A DNA stretch of 64,000 nucleotides from positions 68,619,501 through 68,683,500 of the forward strand of contig NC_069367.1 in assembly GCF_021730395.1 (NCBI RefSeq). Reading direction: 5' to 3'. The DNA is from Mercenaria mercenaria. Its lineage: Eukaryota > Mollusca > Bivalvia > Venerida > Veneridae. The notes beneath the pieces are model-generated. The model was given only the letters and a program-made list of their open reading frames with translations. It searched no databases and was not told the origin of the DNA. Position numbers and translations under genes: made by a program. Positions 34,973 through 46,710 of this stretch are shown here, one piece after another; the first letter of the stretch is position 1; each line of letters opens with the position of its first letter.

Positions 34973-36646
34973 ATGTCTCCCCCCTTCTGGCCATCCGTCC
35001 GGCCGTACGTCACACTTCATTTCCGATCTGTAACTGGAGAACCATTTGATCTAGAACCTTCAAACTTCATAGGGTGGTAGGGCTGCTGTAGTAGATGACC
35101 CCTATTGTATTTGGGATCACTCCATCAAAGGTCAAGGTCACAGGGGCCTGAACATTGAAAACAATTTCCAATCAATGACTAGAGAACCACTTAACCCAGA
35201 ACGTTGAAACTTCGTAGGATGATTGGTCACGTAGAGTAGATGACCTCTTTTGATTTTGGGGTCACTCCATCAAAGGTCAAGGTCACAGGGGCCTGAACAT
35301 TGAAAAATATTTCCGATCAATAACTTGAGTACCACTTAACCCAGAATATTGAAACTTCATAGGATGATTGGTCATGCAGAGTAGATGATTCCTATTGATT
35401 TTGGTGTCACTCCGTCAAAGGTTAAGGTCACAGGGGCCTGAACATTGAAAACCATTTCCGATCAATAACTTGAGTACCACTTGACCCAGAATATTGAAAC
35501 TTTATAGGATGATTGGTCATGCAAAGTAGATGACTCCTATTGATTTTGGGGTCACTCTGTTAAAGGTCAAGGTCACAGGGGCCTGAACATTGAAAAACGT
35601 TTCCGGTCAGTGACTTGAGAACCACTTGACCTAGAATGTTGAAACTTAAGGGGATGATTCATCATGCAGAGTAGATGACCCCTATTGATTTTAGGGTAAC
35701 TCTGTTAAAGATCAAGGTCACAGGGGCCTGAACATGGAAAACCGTTTCCGATCAATAACTTGAGAACCACTTGACCCAGAATGTTCAAACTGCATAGGAT
35801 AATTGGACATGCAGAGTAAATGATTCCAATTAATTTTGGGGTCACTCTATTAAAGGTCAAGGTCACGGGCCTGAACATGGAAAACCGTTTCCGGTCAGTA
35901 ACTCGAGAACCACTCCACCCAGAATGTTGAAACTTCATAGATGATTGTTCATGCAGAGTAAATGACCCCTATTGTTTTTGGGGTCACTCCGTTAAAGGTC
36001 AAGGTCACAGGAGCCTGAACATTGATAACCATTTCTGATCAATAACTTGAGAACCTCTTGATCCAGAATGTTGAAACTTCATAGGATGATTGAACATGCA
36101 GAGTAGATGACCCCTATCGATTTTTGGGTCACTCTGTGAAAGGTCATGGTCACAGGAGCCTGAACATGGAAAACAATTTCCGATCAATAACTTGAGAACC
36201 ACTTGACGCACAATGTTGAAACTTCATAGGATGATTGAACATGCAGAGTAGATGACCCCTATTGGTTTTTAGGGTCAGTTTATTAAAGGTCAAGGTCACA
36301 GGGGCCTGGTCGTGTAAAATCATTTCCGGAAAATAACTTAAGAACCACTTGATCTAGAATGTTGAAACTTAATAGGATGATTGGACATGCAGAGTAGATG
36401 ACCCCTATTTATTTTTGGGTCACTTGATCAAAGGTCAAGGTCACAAGAGCCTGAACAGTGACTTGAGAACCGCTAGGCCAGGAGTGTTGAAACTTAGCGG
36501 GATGACTGGACATGCCAAGTAGATGATCCCTATTGCAGCCAACCAACAGTGTCTCTTTGACTTTCGCTCCTGACCCCTATTGACTTATTGTCTATATGAC
36601 TTTGCATTTGGGGAGACATGTGCTTGTTTACAAAAGCAATTTCTAG
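34973..36646 (+). mobile_element. Helentron-like non-autonomous element 3 with 145-bp tandem array
   Basis: Left ATGTCTCCCC (34973-34982) is the inverse of GGGGAGACAT at 36610-36619, which is followed by a hairpin (TGCTT...AAGCA) and CTAG at 36643-36646, then T. About ten monomers of 145 bp fill the middle, each with GATCAATAACTTGAGAACCA, AGGATGATTGG(T/A)CATGCAG, GACCCCTATTGATTTT and AAAGGTCAAGGTCACAGG. The monomer is related to that of the element at 11815-13196 although the termini differ. Minus frames at 35705-36211 are repeat products. Confidence 0.75.
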
Positions 36647-36649
36647 TTT

Positions 36650-38390
36650 ATTCTAGGTTTCTGCTAAATATTCAAACATACCCTAGTTTTCACTCTATTT
36701 TATTTCATTAACGTTTCGGCATTCGTTCCAAATAGCACAATACTATGAATTTAAATCCACGAGCGAAATATTATCTCCCTGACGTTTTTGACAGGAGATA
36801 TTTTGTCTTAAGACATTTGTCTTCCATCTCTGGTTTATGAGCGACCTGTGGAGTTTCCACTTTTTCTATTTATGTCGTTTTTAGCGGAAAACAATTTAAT
36901 ACTGGTTCAAAATTAATGTACACTGGTTAGTTGGACAGACCCTTAACTGAAAACTTTTGTAAATGGCTTTAAACTACGGATTCCGAATCTTGTTTTGTAT
37001 CCTACCATATTTCACTGACAAGTTATCAAAGAGCGGTGGTAAGATAGCAGGATTGCAATGGTCGGATAGAAGGATGGTAGGAAACGTGTAAATAAATGAG
37101 CTAGTAAAATAATATGAAGAAACATATATATCATTTTTCCTTTTGTTAAGAACTTCAAAAACAATGTTATAAATACATTTATTAAATGACTTTACAAATT
37201 AAGTTCATCTTAGCATGTATGAAATTCTTATGATTTGTCGGGACAAGGTCTTAAACCGTACACCTTTTGCGAAAATATGTTTATTTGTTAAGGATTCAGA
37301 TGTAGAAATTAGACTTTGTTTTAGAAAACATATCATCATTATTTGATGTCCGATTCATAAATGATACTTTTTGGAATAATTATTACAAGCCCATACCTCA
37401 ATGACTATGATCAAGCCAGATTCAAAGGCCGACGCTCAAAGTCCTAGGTCAAAGAAGAAAACCCGCACCCCCTCCCCCCCCCACCCCTCCCTCCCCCCAA
37501 AAAATCTACAAAATATAATTGACTTATGCCGACTTTACTTAGTTTCAGCGGCCAAATATGAGAACGTTGTATTATTATTCCCTGTAACAGTAACAAGCCC
37601 AAATCGTATCTGTATCAATATCAACCATATTTATAGTCTCCCGTAGTAGATGAGGACGAATACTATTCATGTAAAGTAATAAACGTAATGGAAGGAGACT
37701 ATGGGATGCTGTAGGATGATAGTTTGTTAGCGAAGATAACGATAGTGAGATGATAGGATATCGATAGAACGAATCATAGCAATATTTTAGCCTGTCGTTT
37801 TACAATGTTCTATCCTACTGTCGCTATCCTGCTATCTTACCATCGTCAATTCTCCCATTCTACTAGACTCCTATCACCGCCCTTCTGTGCTAACATCCCT
37901 TAATCCTAAGATCGCTCGTTGATATTTTGGCAGAAAGAGATTGTAGGACTTTAACAAAACGGGAATCAGCATTGTACGCCTAACAAGCAACTTGCTTTTC
38001 AACGTACCATAGTGATGGTTTCGTTTGTAAACACCCCATGTTATCACTCTTACCAGTATGTTATACGTCTTATTTTGTCTATGCTCTATTTTTTATATTT
38101 TCATGATACACATTTCCATATATACACTAAAAGTGATTCGATGTGAGAGGGTTGCGTTCTTTGTAGTTGGCGCTTCCTTATTTGATCGTTGCCTTGTGTT
38201 TTGTCTTAATGCTTCACTCATCAATTACTCAAACAATGAAGTTTCCGCTTATCCTTGCCAAAAGTAAAAGCACATTTATTTTTGTGCTGACCAAATGCAT
38301 ATTTGTTTAACAAAAAGCGAAACATTTTATTTCATGTGATCATAAAATATCATATTTCTTTACTGCAGTCTCAAATTATAAAAATCAAGG
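36650..38390. other. Intergenic with degenerate GATAG-type repeats
   Basis: A C-rich run lies at 37468-37498. Imperfect blocks such as GGTAAGATAGCAGGAT (about 37040) and its inverse ATCCTGCTATCTTACCA (about 37827) form a loose inverted pair around 790 bp apart, probably ends of an old repeat. No gene recognised. Confidence 0.4.
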
Positions 38391-38394
38391 TTAG

Positions 38395-38525
38395 GTTTCC
38401 CGGAAGCACAAAGCACACACAACACAGCCATAGAGCCATGCATCGCTAAGAAGGCCCACAACTAAAAGAAACTTAACGGAAAAATATTGCAGAAAGGTTG
38501 CTTCAAAAATCCAACAACTATATGC
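38395..38525 (-). repeat. Dispersed repeat, partner of 34798-34925
   Basis: Minus-strand copy of the repeat described at 34798-34925, about 80 percent similar by eye. Confidence 0.65.
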
Positions 38526-38943
38526 AAAGTACAAATTGGATAAGGGGTAGAAAATGTGGTGGGTGTTGGGGAAAGTGGACATAATTAGCATAAATAATTA
38601 ACAGGGAAAGTCGCGCTCCTAAAACGCAGTCTCCCTACAAACACACGCACGCACGCACATAGGAAAAATGGCATTAAAGGGCAATAATTTATACTTTAGT
38701 GGATCACTGACAGTAGATTTTGCATGAAGGGAAATACACGGAAATAAAATGACTAAACAAAATCGATATCTTTTATTATATCAGTTTTCAATCAAATTTA
38801 ACATGCTGACTGTTCACGCTTCAAATTGTTTATAATTGGAACATAACAAAAGTCATGGCATGTTTTATAGCTTTTAAAGCAATTATAACATAATGATTAT
38901 ATTGTTCGGAAACAGTTTATCTCGGGCCATTGGTGAGTTTCAA

Positions 38944-39446
38944 CTATTCATCTTCACAACTTTGGGTAGTGCAGGCAACTTGTCCGTCCGTCTGACACGT
39001 GCATGTGTTACAGCCGTCGGTTGAAGGGAATTCTGCACCTGGATCATATCCATTCCCATCGTACTCACATGCTGTAAAATAGAAATGTTTTGAGTTAAAT
39101 ATAAGACAAAAAAGCATGCAAAAACATATCTATATCAATACCGAATTGTTCACTATTTTAATATAGTATTTAGAGAAAAAAACTACAAAGCTATCTGAAA
39201 AACCTGACATATCTTAATAGATTTAACATACTGACATGCACACGCATATCTCTGAACAGTAGTTTTATGTTTATTATCAGATATCCTGCTTCTGATGGTC
39301 AAAGAATAATCTGGCGACTGGTTTGCTGCGATATATAAAAGTACATTCGTGACGATTTAATATTTACCTTCCTCAGCCTCAGCGTGTTTTAGACTGGTTG
39401 CTAAGACAACAGCCAAGAGAAATAATCCAAACTTCAAACACTTCAT
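38944..39446 (-). CDS. Small secreted VWC/pacifastin-like cysteine-rich peptide
   Basis: Two coding exons, 39446-39368 and 39071-38944 (207 nt, 68 aa), joined in phase 1 (GAG GAA G / CA TGT). Exon 1 encodes the signal peptide MKCLKFGLFLLAVVLATSLK; cleavage near AEAEE is likely. The mature part of about 42 residues holds six cysteines: C-x18-C-N-T-C-T-C-x3-G-x3-C-T-x3-C. The CN-x-C-x-C...G...CT-x3-C portion is the pacifastin signature, while the longer first loop with YDPGAEFP is nearer to the N-terminal subdomain of a VWC module. A 5' untranslated exon ends with a donor at 40084, and an acceptor CTCTTGCAG precedes 39451. AATAAA is at 38772-38777. The start is fixed by this acceptor, five bases upstream of ATG. 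A protease-inhibitor or extracellular-binding role is known for the families, not shown here. Confidence 0.85.
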
Positions 39447-40083
39447 TTTACCTGCAAGAGTAAGTTTTCCATCAGTTAGATATGTAAAGTAATATAGAAT
39501 TATTGAATTTAAGACGTTTTGTGCACTGACAACAAAAAGAAATAAAATACGAAGAATGCTATTATGACAACCTAACAATTGATTTATAGTAATGCAAGAC
39601 CTGAAGTTTTTTTTTCATAGCAAATGAAAGAAACAAAATATATGAAACAATGGACGCGGCAACAAACAGATCAGGTACGAATTCACCGCTCTCTTCATGT
39701 TTAGGTTTTTTCAAGATTTGATTCAAAATATTTGTTGTCATCTTATATGAAAAGTATTTAGGCAATGCTTCTCTGTATTTCTGATATGTGCGAATTTAAT
39801 TAAAACTTTGTATTGCCCCGTTGTACCTTTCGTCAAAAGAATCATATTTGCAAAATACAGCAATACCAGGTACAAACACCACCGAGAGGTATACAGACAG
39901 TCGTTCTAGTACCAAGAATGTGCATTCTAACAGATTTGTTCGACAATCTGGATCTGGAGTTTGCACTAAATATTTAATCCCACATGTCTCCGCTATAAAA
40001 ACAATAGTTTAAACAGCCCTTTTTACTTTTTTATATTTTATACGTCAAGAAAAGTTCAAACGAAAATTAACCATTAAACTTAC

Positions 40084-40139
40084 CTCTATTTTATTCAAGC
40101 TGAAAATGAAATGAACAACATCGGCTGCTCACTTTTATG
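40084..40139 (-). promoter_or_regulatory. TATA-like box and noncoding first exon of the 38.9-kb peptide gene
   Basis: CATAAAAG on the minus strand at 40139-40132 is followed, 25-30 bases on, by a short noncoding exon (about 40110-40084) with donor AATAGAG/GTAAGTTT. The layout matches that of the neighbouring gene at 42710-43735. Confidence 0.5.
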
Positions 40140-40450
40140 GCGGCAAAATAGTGCGACAGACTGATTTTAATAACTGGAATCATTAATAAGCTGTCTAAAC
40201 TGACCGTAGTGCTTGTAACATATGGTAAAGTTCAAAGTTCATGAAACATAATGACATATTATGCTTCCGTTGAATATCAACAAGAAAGAAAATGTGACGC
40301 ACATGCATAACTCGAACTTTCGCTGAAAAGGGACCGGTAAAATGTGTAAGCTGCAACATGATAAACTTTACTCCAACATCTGGTTCTTAAATCGCTACAA
40401 GAAAGTTCACTAATTGATAAATCATAATTATGCACTTTAAGGAAAATCTG

Positions 40451-40800
40451 GCCCCAGTTTCACGAAAAAAAAACTAAAGTAATTATTTAGTTAAGTCTGT
40501 CATTTTAAAATCGTTCTGTTGCTTCAGTTATTGTTATTTAATTTTGACGTTTTCTATAACAATGTATTTAGAGATAAATTATACTATGGGTAGTAGTATT
40601 TGACTGTAGTACTTATTTCAGTCACGAAAATATGATATTTCTATCTTAGCATGATATAACGAACTTAAGTTTTCTGTAAATGGTTTGATCTGCGAATCTA
40701 TGAAAAAAGTCAGCACTGAAGACGCATAAAGAGCAAAACAAGCACATGAAATAACAGACTTAGCTAAGCAATTACTTAAGTTGTTTCGTGAAATTGGGGC
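40451..40800. mobile_element. 350-bp MITE with long terminal inverted repeats
   Basis: GCCCCAGTTTCACGAAA at 40451 is the inverse of TTTCGTGAAATTGGGGC ending at 40800. The arms extend inward about 45 bases (CTAAAGTAATT...TTAGTTAAGTCTGT against ACAGACTTAGCTAAGCAATTA). There is no coding capacity; a plus frame at 40781 begins in the right arm and is spurious. Confidence 0.75.
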
Positions 40801-41770
40801 TGATGTGTCTCATCATATTCTGTTCATGAGTGTAGATGGTAATATGCTACTAGACCATTGTTACTACTACAATGCCGGTAGAACATATGATTCCTGGTTG
40901 TGTGGCAAGGTTTCAGTTTATTCATACTCACAGAATATAGCTGCAATTATCACCGAGGTGTCAAGATTTTAACACGCGTTAATATTTAAAACGTGTAGGT
41001 CATGTCGCCATTTACAGTTACTAGTATTAGTAGGCGCATATTATAACGAAGAAGGAGAATTACTTAAATGAGTATACTTGTATTAAATTTAGCAAACTCT
41101 GTAACTGTTGCCACGGCTTTGTGTGCAATAACCTGAAACGAATGTGGTATCTTTACCTGTAAAACGTACCTTTTTGTTATAATGTTTTAAACATAATTTT
41201 AGCATGTGTCAGCCGTCGTCTATTTCAAACTGTTTCTTCGTAAGTGTTTGACAACTTACCTACATTGCACATGGTTTGTAGACAGCTGATCCTATCAGAA
41301 TTGAAACGGACATATTATGCGTAACTTATGTGTTTAATACTAAATACACAAGTTGACTAGAGTAACTTGAAATATTTTTCAGCAAATTAGATGAATATGA
41401 GGGATAAAAAAGTAAATATTGACCATTCTAAAAAATTTATTGATTAATTTTTAACAGCAAACATCACACAAGTACAAGCTGAAAAAGAATGAAATATTAT
41501 TAGATAATTACAGCGAATACACATATTTTACATTTTACAATATTTTTAGTATAAAAAAACTTGAATGTTTCTAAAACTTTTTTGCCAGATTAATGCAAGA
41601 TTTGTTATTAAACATTATGATAAACAGTAAAATCAATGTGTATATGTATAAATATTGTTAACAAAGCATTGCAAATGCATTTATATTAACAATAAATAAT
41701 ATGCGTAATTAATAAGCAGAAAACAACATCATTTATTATACATTCTGATATGCTTTTATCTGTTAAAACA
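40801..41770. other. Intergenic, nothing recognised
   Basis: AT-rich with no repeat pair or coding signal. Confidence 0.4.
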
Positions 41771-41779
41771 CGCTTACAC

Positions 41780-42245
41780 TAAAATGACGTCACGTTAACG
41801 TGCAATGACGTCAATGTTTTTGCTGCGACAAAGAAAGAGCGCGCTACTATATTTTTTCCACTGTTTTAGATTAAGGGCATATTAGAATCGGAATAATGTA
41901 TAGCAAAATCGTGTTTTACCTAAATTAATACACTCAAAATCGGTTATAATCGACAGAATAACCTCTTTCCGTGCATTAATAAAACACGATTTTTCTATAC
42001 ATTATTTCGTAAATATGAACAATATACGTTTGGATCTGTTTTACTGCAAAACTTAAACCTCCTGAAAATCCGTATTTTAAGACGATATATTTACATTCAC
42101 TATTTATTTTGTATGGAAAGAAGAAAGGCGTTTATTTTCATATAAATAACATTGATGTAATGGTATTAAAGATTGCCATTTCCACGAGATTGCAAGTACA
42201 ATCTGACGTCATTCACAAACACATAACAAAGTGACGTCGTTTCAA
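41780..42245. mobile_element. Probable foldback element with 27-bp arms and TGACGTCA motifs
   Basis: AATAATGTATAGCAAAATCG (41892 on) is inverted at 41979-42006 (CGATTTTTCTATACATTATT). TGACGTCA or near forms flank it at about 41784, 41806, 42199 and 42231, symmetrically placed, suggesting larger degenerate arms. No transposase. A minus frame at 42340-42582 next to it is unrecognised. Confidence 0.45.
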
Positions 42246-42709
42246 AATTGGATACCAAAATTTCAGAAAGAACATAAAATTATAGCGAAATCTATTTTTT
42301 TCACAAGTAAAAATTTAATCGACACGACTATATGACTTTTTATATAGGATATACCGATATTTTGAATAAAAAAAAGGCAGAAACTATTTTTATTGGAAGG
42401 TGAATTACAACTGAACGTTGGTGGGTCTTCTTGGCTGTTCTATGTTGAAAAGATAGATATCCTGGCATTTGTTCTTTTGTATACTCATGGAAAGCAAGCC
42501 ACTTATTTTTGTAGCAAGCTACTGCAGGACATGTAAATATAAGAACTGCATTTTTTTTTTCGTTTAAACCATACTGGAACATGAATCGTTAGCGCGATTC
42601 GTGGAATTGCAAGAAGTCCCAATGTGGTTTATACCTATATCACCGCACAAAAACAGCATTTAATTCATGACAAAACGCACATATCTAAAACACTTACTAA
42701 ATTAGGTAA

Positions 42710-43735
42710 TCATGGCGCTGGGCCGGTACATGACCAGTCGGCATAAGAAGCATCCGGGTCTTCTTCGTTCTCAACCCATACGCATGTGCAAATCCTCTCA
42801 AAACCTAATTTGTTATCTGTCACACCATCGCCTTGATCGTGGTAATCACCATTGTCGTCAACGCATTCTGTATATTATAGACAGTTGTTTGTCCTCAGAC
42901 TGACGTCAACATATCATATTTACCATAACGACGTCTACAACTTTTTAAAAGATTTTAAATGAAAGGACCACAATCGATAATTGAATACAGCTGAGTCCCA
43001 CTATTTCACTTGAGACGTTACAAAGTGACATATAAAGGAGATTTGCATACTACACATATTAAATACTTCGCAAACATGTATGTAGTGATATACTGTTTGC
43101 CGTCTTTAAAAAATACATTCCTTTAAGCTTTGGGATTTCTAAAAGGAGTTTAAAATGGCCACTCTTAATAATATTAGGCTGAAATAAGGGCGAAAAGAAG
43201 CTGTAACGCGTAACAATATGCTTGTCAATGCAGTCGCAAAAGTCCGTGCATTGTCATATGCATAATTTTCACGGTTTAAATTTTCAACAACATGGAGACA
43301 CTCGATGTATATAGAACACTTAAAGCAGTAATATTGTAGATTATGACTATGACAGCTATTGGCTATTATTTCACTCAAAATGCGATTATATTTCAACTTT
43401 CTAAAGTATAACTACATCTATATTTCTTAATAGTTTCGCATTGTACATGCAAGTTACCTATTCACCTACTTGAGATTTCCTCAGAATTATAATATGAATA
43501 GATACATAGGTTCCTCGGCAAATTTTACTGTCGAAGCAATGTGCTGCCTTTTGAAATATTCCTAGAAATGTCATGTACTTAAACAATGGATAGAAATCAC
43601 GTATACTAGTAATAGAGTTCATATTTTCGCAAGTGTTATTATACAATACAAAACAAAAAACAACAACTTACGGTCTTGTGACAGGACAGCGGCGACGCAT
43701 GTAACTACCAAAAGTATTAAAAGCTGACTGCGCAT
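42710..43735 (-). CDS. Small secreted cysteine-containing peptide, relative of the 38.9-kb gene
   Basis: Coding exons 43735-43672 and 42867-42710 (222 nt, 73 aa), phase 1 join (GAC C / AA TGC). Exon 1 gives the signal peptide MRSQLLILLVVTCVAAVLSQ, with an acceptor ATATTACAG seven bases before the ATG. The mature part is acidic, with only four cysteines: QCVDDNGDYHDQG, then CTC, then WSC near the end; no lysine/arginine pairs. The opening C-x(2)-D-x-NG-Y-x2-G and the C-x-C resemble the neighbour (CEYDGNGYDPG, CTC), and the gene plan is identical, so I read it as a diverged paralogue that lost two cysteines. A TATTTAAG box and noncoding exon lie at 44.4-44.5 kb. A strong GTAAGT just after the stop could be a donor within the 3' untranslated part. 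Confidence 0.78.
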
Positions 43736-43743
43736 TATCAACC

Positions 43744-43776
<33 letters not shown>

Positions 43777-44401
43777 CTTATTAAAACAGTAAATAGGGTA
43801 CTCTGATTGGTAACTAGCTGAAAAATATGAAATCTTAAACTTAAATTCAAAGGTGTTTTTGGTCGAAGGTTATTGTAGCCTAATAACCATAACCATAACC
43901 CTACGATTAGATTTAGGTTTAGAGCATACATTGTATAATGTATGCCATCAGGGCATTAAAATTTCCTCTTACAATAGAGATTCGCTGTAACTGTCTGATA
44001 ACACTACCTCTAAAGTATGAACAAAGTTTACGCTATTCTTGTTATTTTCATCTTCTATGACCAGAATATATTAATAGAATTACTTTTATTCTGGCAAATG
44101 AAATATTTGGTAAAATGGGATGAATTTGATAAATCATGAAAAGTCACCGAAGTTTCACAGAAGGTAAAAAAGTTATTAGGCTCAGAAAATAATAAACATC
44201 TAAATCTGAATTCTAGTTTAAATTGTACATGCTAACAAAATTTTAATATCTGTAAGAAAGAGTAAAATGCCCCAATCAGATAGGACTTATAACAGTTAAA
44301 TCCACATTACATGAGCTTTGCCAAATGTGCAAGATATTTATCTTAATATATATTGAGAATGGAATATAATTCGCATACATTAAGTTCTTTAAAATACTTA
44401 C

Positions 44402-44482
44402 AGAAAATTTCTTCGACGATCAACCGGATTTAGACTCCAATTTTAGAATTCAGATTATTATCCCAATGTGCTGGCTTAAATA
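44402..44482 (-). promoter_or_regulatory. TATA box and noncoding first exon of the 42.7-kb peptide gene
   Basis: TATTTAAG on the minus strand at 44482-44475, then about 30 bases to a likely start near 44450, and a noncoding exon ending TTTTCT/GTAAGTATTTT at 44402. Confidence 0.5.
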
Positions 44483-44939
44483 CTTCTATTGACAATGATA
44501 AATGTTAAACTGGCTTAGGCAAAAAGTTCAACGTTTACCTATTTTCCTTTGATACCAGTAAATCGGCAAAATGTTTAGAAAATTCTGCTCTAGGCAGATT
44601 CCATTTCTGTAGTTGATCTACTAATCTTTAGGCAAATTATATGTTTTGTTACCTGGGGAAATCTGCTTACATCAGATGTTTCATCAACAGAAAGAGCAAT
44701 GTTGATAGAGTGAGTACATTTAATTAGAATCGAGCATCAGTACTTTTTTTTTTGATTCATTATAAACAATTTCATATGAGTATCATTTCATCTCAATTTT
44801 GTCAAAAATGTTCATACACAATTGTACATTATATCATAAGACTGATTTTTATGTCCATGTATATGTAAATCCTAACTAAATTACTAAAACATTAAATAAG
44901 TCCCGGTTGGAAATATTTACTAATGACAAACGATATTTT

Positions 44940-45560
44940 ATTTCAGTAAGGAAACGGCTAGTTACGCTAGTAGATCTATGGAAAATAACAGAAGAACATG
45001 AAAAAAATCGGCTTAAACGGGGATTGTTACGACAGTTACCACAAATTTACAGGCAAAAAGAAAATTCGACAAAAACTGGGACTAAATAATCTTGTACGAA
45101 AGTACTGGAAATAAGAAAATGTGATAAAATCACTGATGGTATGTCAATAATCTAAGGTTTCTTGAAACAATTTTCCTATACGAAATTACAGGAAATAAGA
45201 AAGATTTGTTGAAACAGGGACTGATACATAAATAGTCATGCAAAAAATTACAGGACATAAGAAAATGGGCCAAGAACAGCGATTGATATGTCAAAAGTCA
45301 TATAAAAAAAATACCGGAAGCAAGTAAATATGGTTAGAACTGCAGCAAATGCGTCGAGAAAAGTTATCGATTTATCAATAGCCCTATAGAAATTACAGGG
45401 AACAAGAAAATGTGACAGGAACAGTAAATCGTCAATTATCTTATATACAGTTATAGGAAAGAAAAGTATGTGGTATGAAGAGAAATTTATACATGAAAAT
45501 CCTATGCAAAATTAAGGAAACAAGAAAGTATAACGGGAACGGGGGATGATACGAAAAATA
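44940..45560. repeat. Degenerate minisatellite, period about 65-70 bp
   Basis: Roughly eight units containing AAATTACAGG(A/G)A(A/C)(T/A)AAGAAA, then GACAGGAAC or similar, then ATGTCAATA/ATAGTC. An A-rich tract follows at 45575-45660. Short frames at 44907-45089 and 45441-45725 come from it. Confidence 0.6.
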
Positions 45561-45660
45561 TGTGATAAACAAAAAAAAAAAAACAACAACAAAAAAAACC
45601 AACAGAAAACAATAAACTAAAATGGTTATATCATAAAAAGAAGAAGAAAAAAAAAACACT

Positions 45661-46617
45661 TTAAAAGATCCCTTAGAAGTACTGAACGTAACCAAGCAAA
45701 ATAACGGCATACTCGTTGTGTTCACGAGAGCTTATGAAAAGTGCATTTATGTCCCTTCCGTTCCTGATATATACTTTATATATCATATAACTCTAGATTT
45801 TAGAATGCATTCTTACATTTGTATAACATAAAATTATGTGTCCAGTTCGTGTTAAGTGAAAGACTGTAATATTGAATCGTTCAAACTGTAAGTAAAACTA
45901 AACAATACACAGCTCTTGTTGTATCTGTATCAAACTTACGTTCTGATACTATATGACAATGCTTGCTATATTCTAACAACGTAATCATGTGTACATTGTT
46001 TAGTGACATTAGACTTGTAGATTAGACTTATAGAAAATCGTCCACTCAGCGTTTCATATTTTCTTCATGCAAACCCCTCGGCATATTAAACAAAATATCG
46101 ACAATGAATAGTTTGTGTTTTTGTCACCGACACATTGACTAAGCAGTGTAAGCATGACATATTAGTTTGTTGACAGCGTTCCACTAAATATAACTATTAT
46201 GAGGGCGTTATATGTACCACCTGTCCATTGTCATTCTCATATAGCTGTCATACATGTCGTTATGCAGTGTCCTTGTGACAAATATATATATAAAAAACAC
46301 AACAATTTGATGCATCAATGATTTTGGATGACATTGTTGCATTTTTAGAAGAATAATTTTGACTAAGCCCTACAAAATTGTCTCTTCCTTTTCTGTTGTA
46401 ATTCATTGATCCAACATGTAACATAGTTAACATGACTAACTACTGTATCTATCAAGTGAAATCGTGGTCATTTGTGAGGGACTAATTTTCTTGGATTTCT
46501 TGGATGGGTTCGGACAAAAACAAAATGCATTGTACCTATATCTCTAGCAAAGAGACGAACACGGTTTTCAGGGACATGTCCTATATTCAGATATAAGGTT
46601 CGAGAAGTTCAATGTAT
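45661..46617. other. Intergenic, nothing recognised
   Basis: AT-rich, no coding signal, no repeat pair noticed. Confidence 0.4.
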
Positions 46618-46710
46618 TTTCCTCCACCATCAAAGCCGGAAAGTCGCTATATGACCTATAATTGTGTCTGTGCGACATTTAACCGAACAAATAAATAAAT
46701 AGATAAATAT
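46618..46710 (+). repeat. Truncated copy of the tRNA-derived SINE (3' half)
   Basis: CCTCCACCATCAAAGCCGGA, AAAGTCGCTATATGACCTAT and ATAATTGTGTCTG match the 3' body of the SINE at 5325-5612, ending in an AAATAAAT tail. The tRNA head is missing. Confidence 0.75.

Noticed and set aside
34735-35080. Opposed frames of 92 and 98 codons
   Set aside because: Lie on a dispersed repeat with a second copy at 38395 and on the end of a Helentron-like element.
35705-36211. Minus-strand frames with repeated VVLKLLIGN(G/C)FPCSG
   Set aside because: Repetition follows the 145-bp DNA monomer; not a protein repeat.
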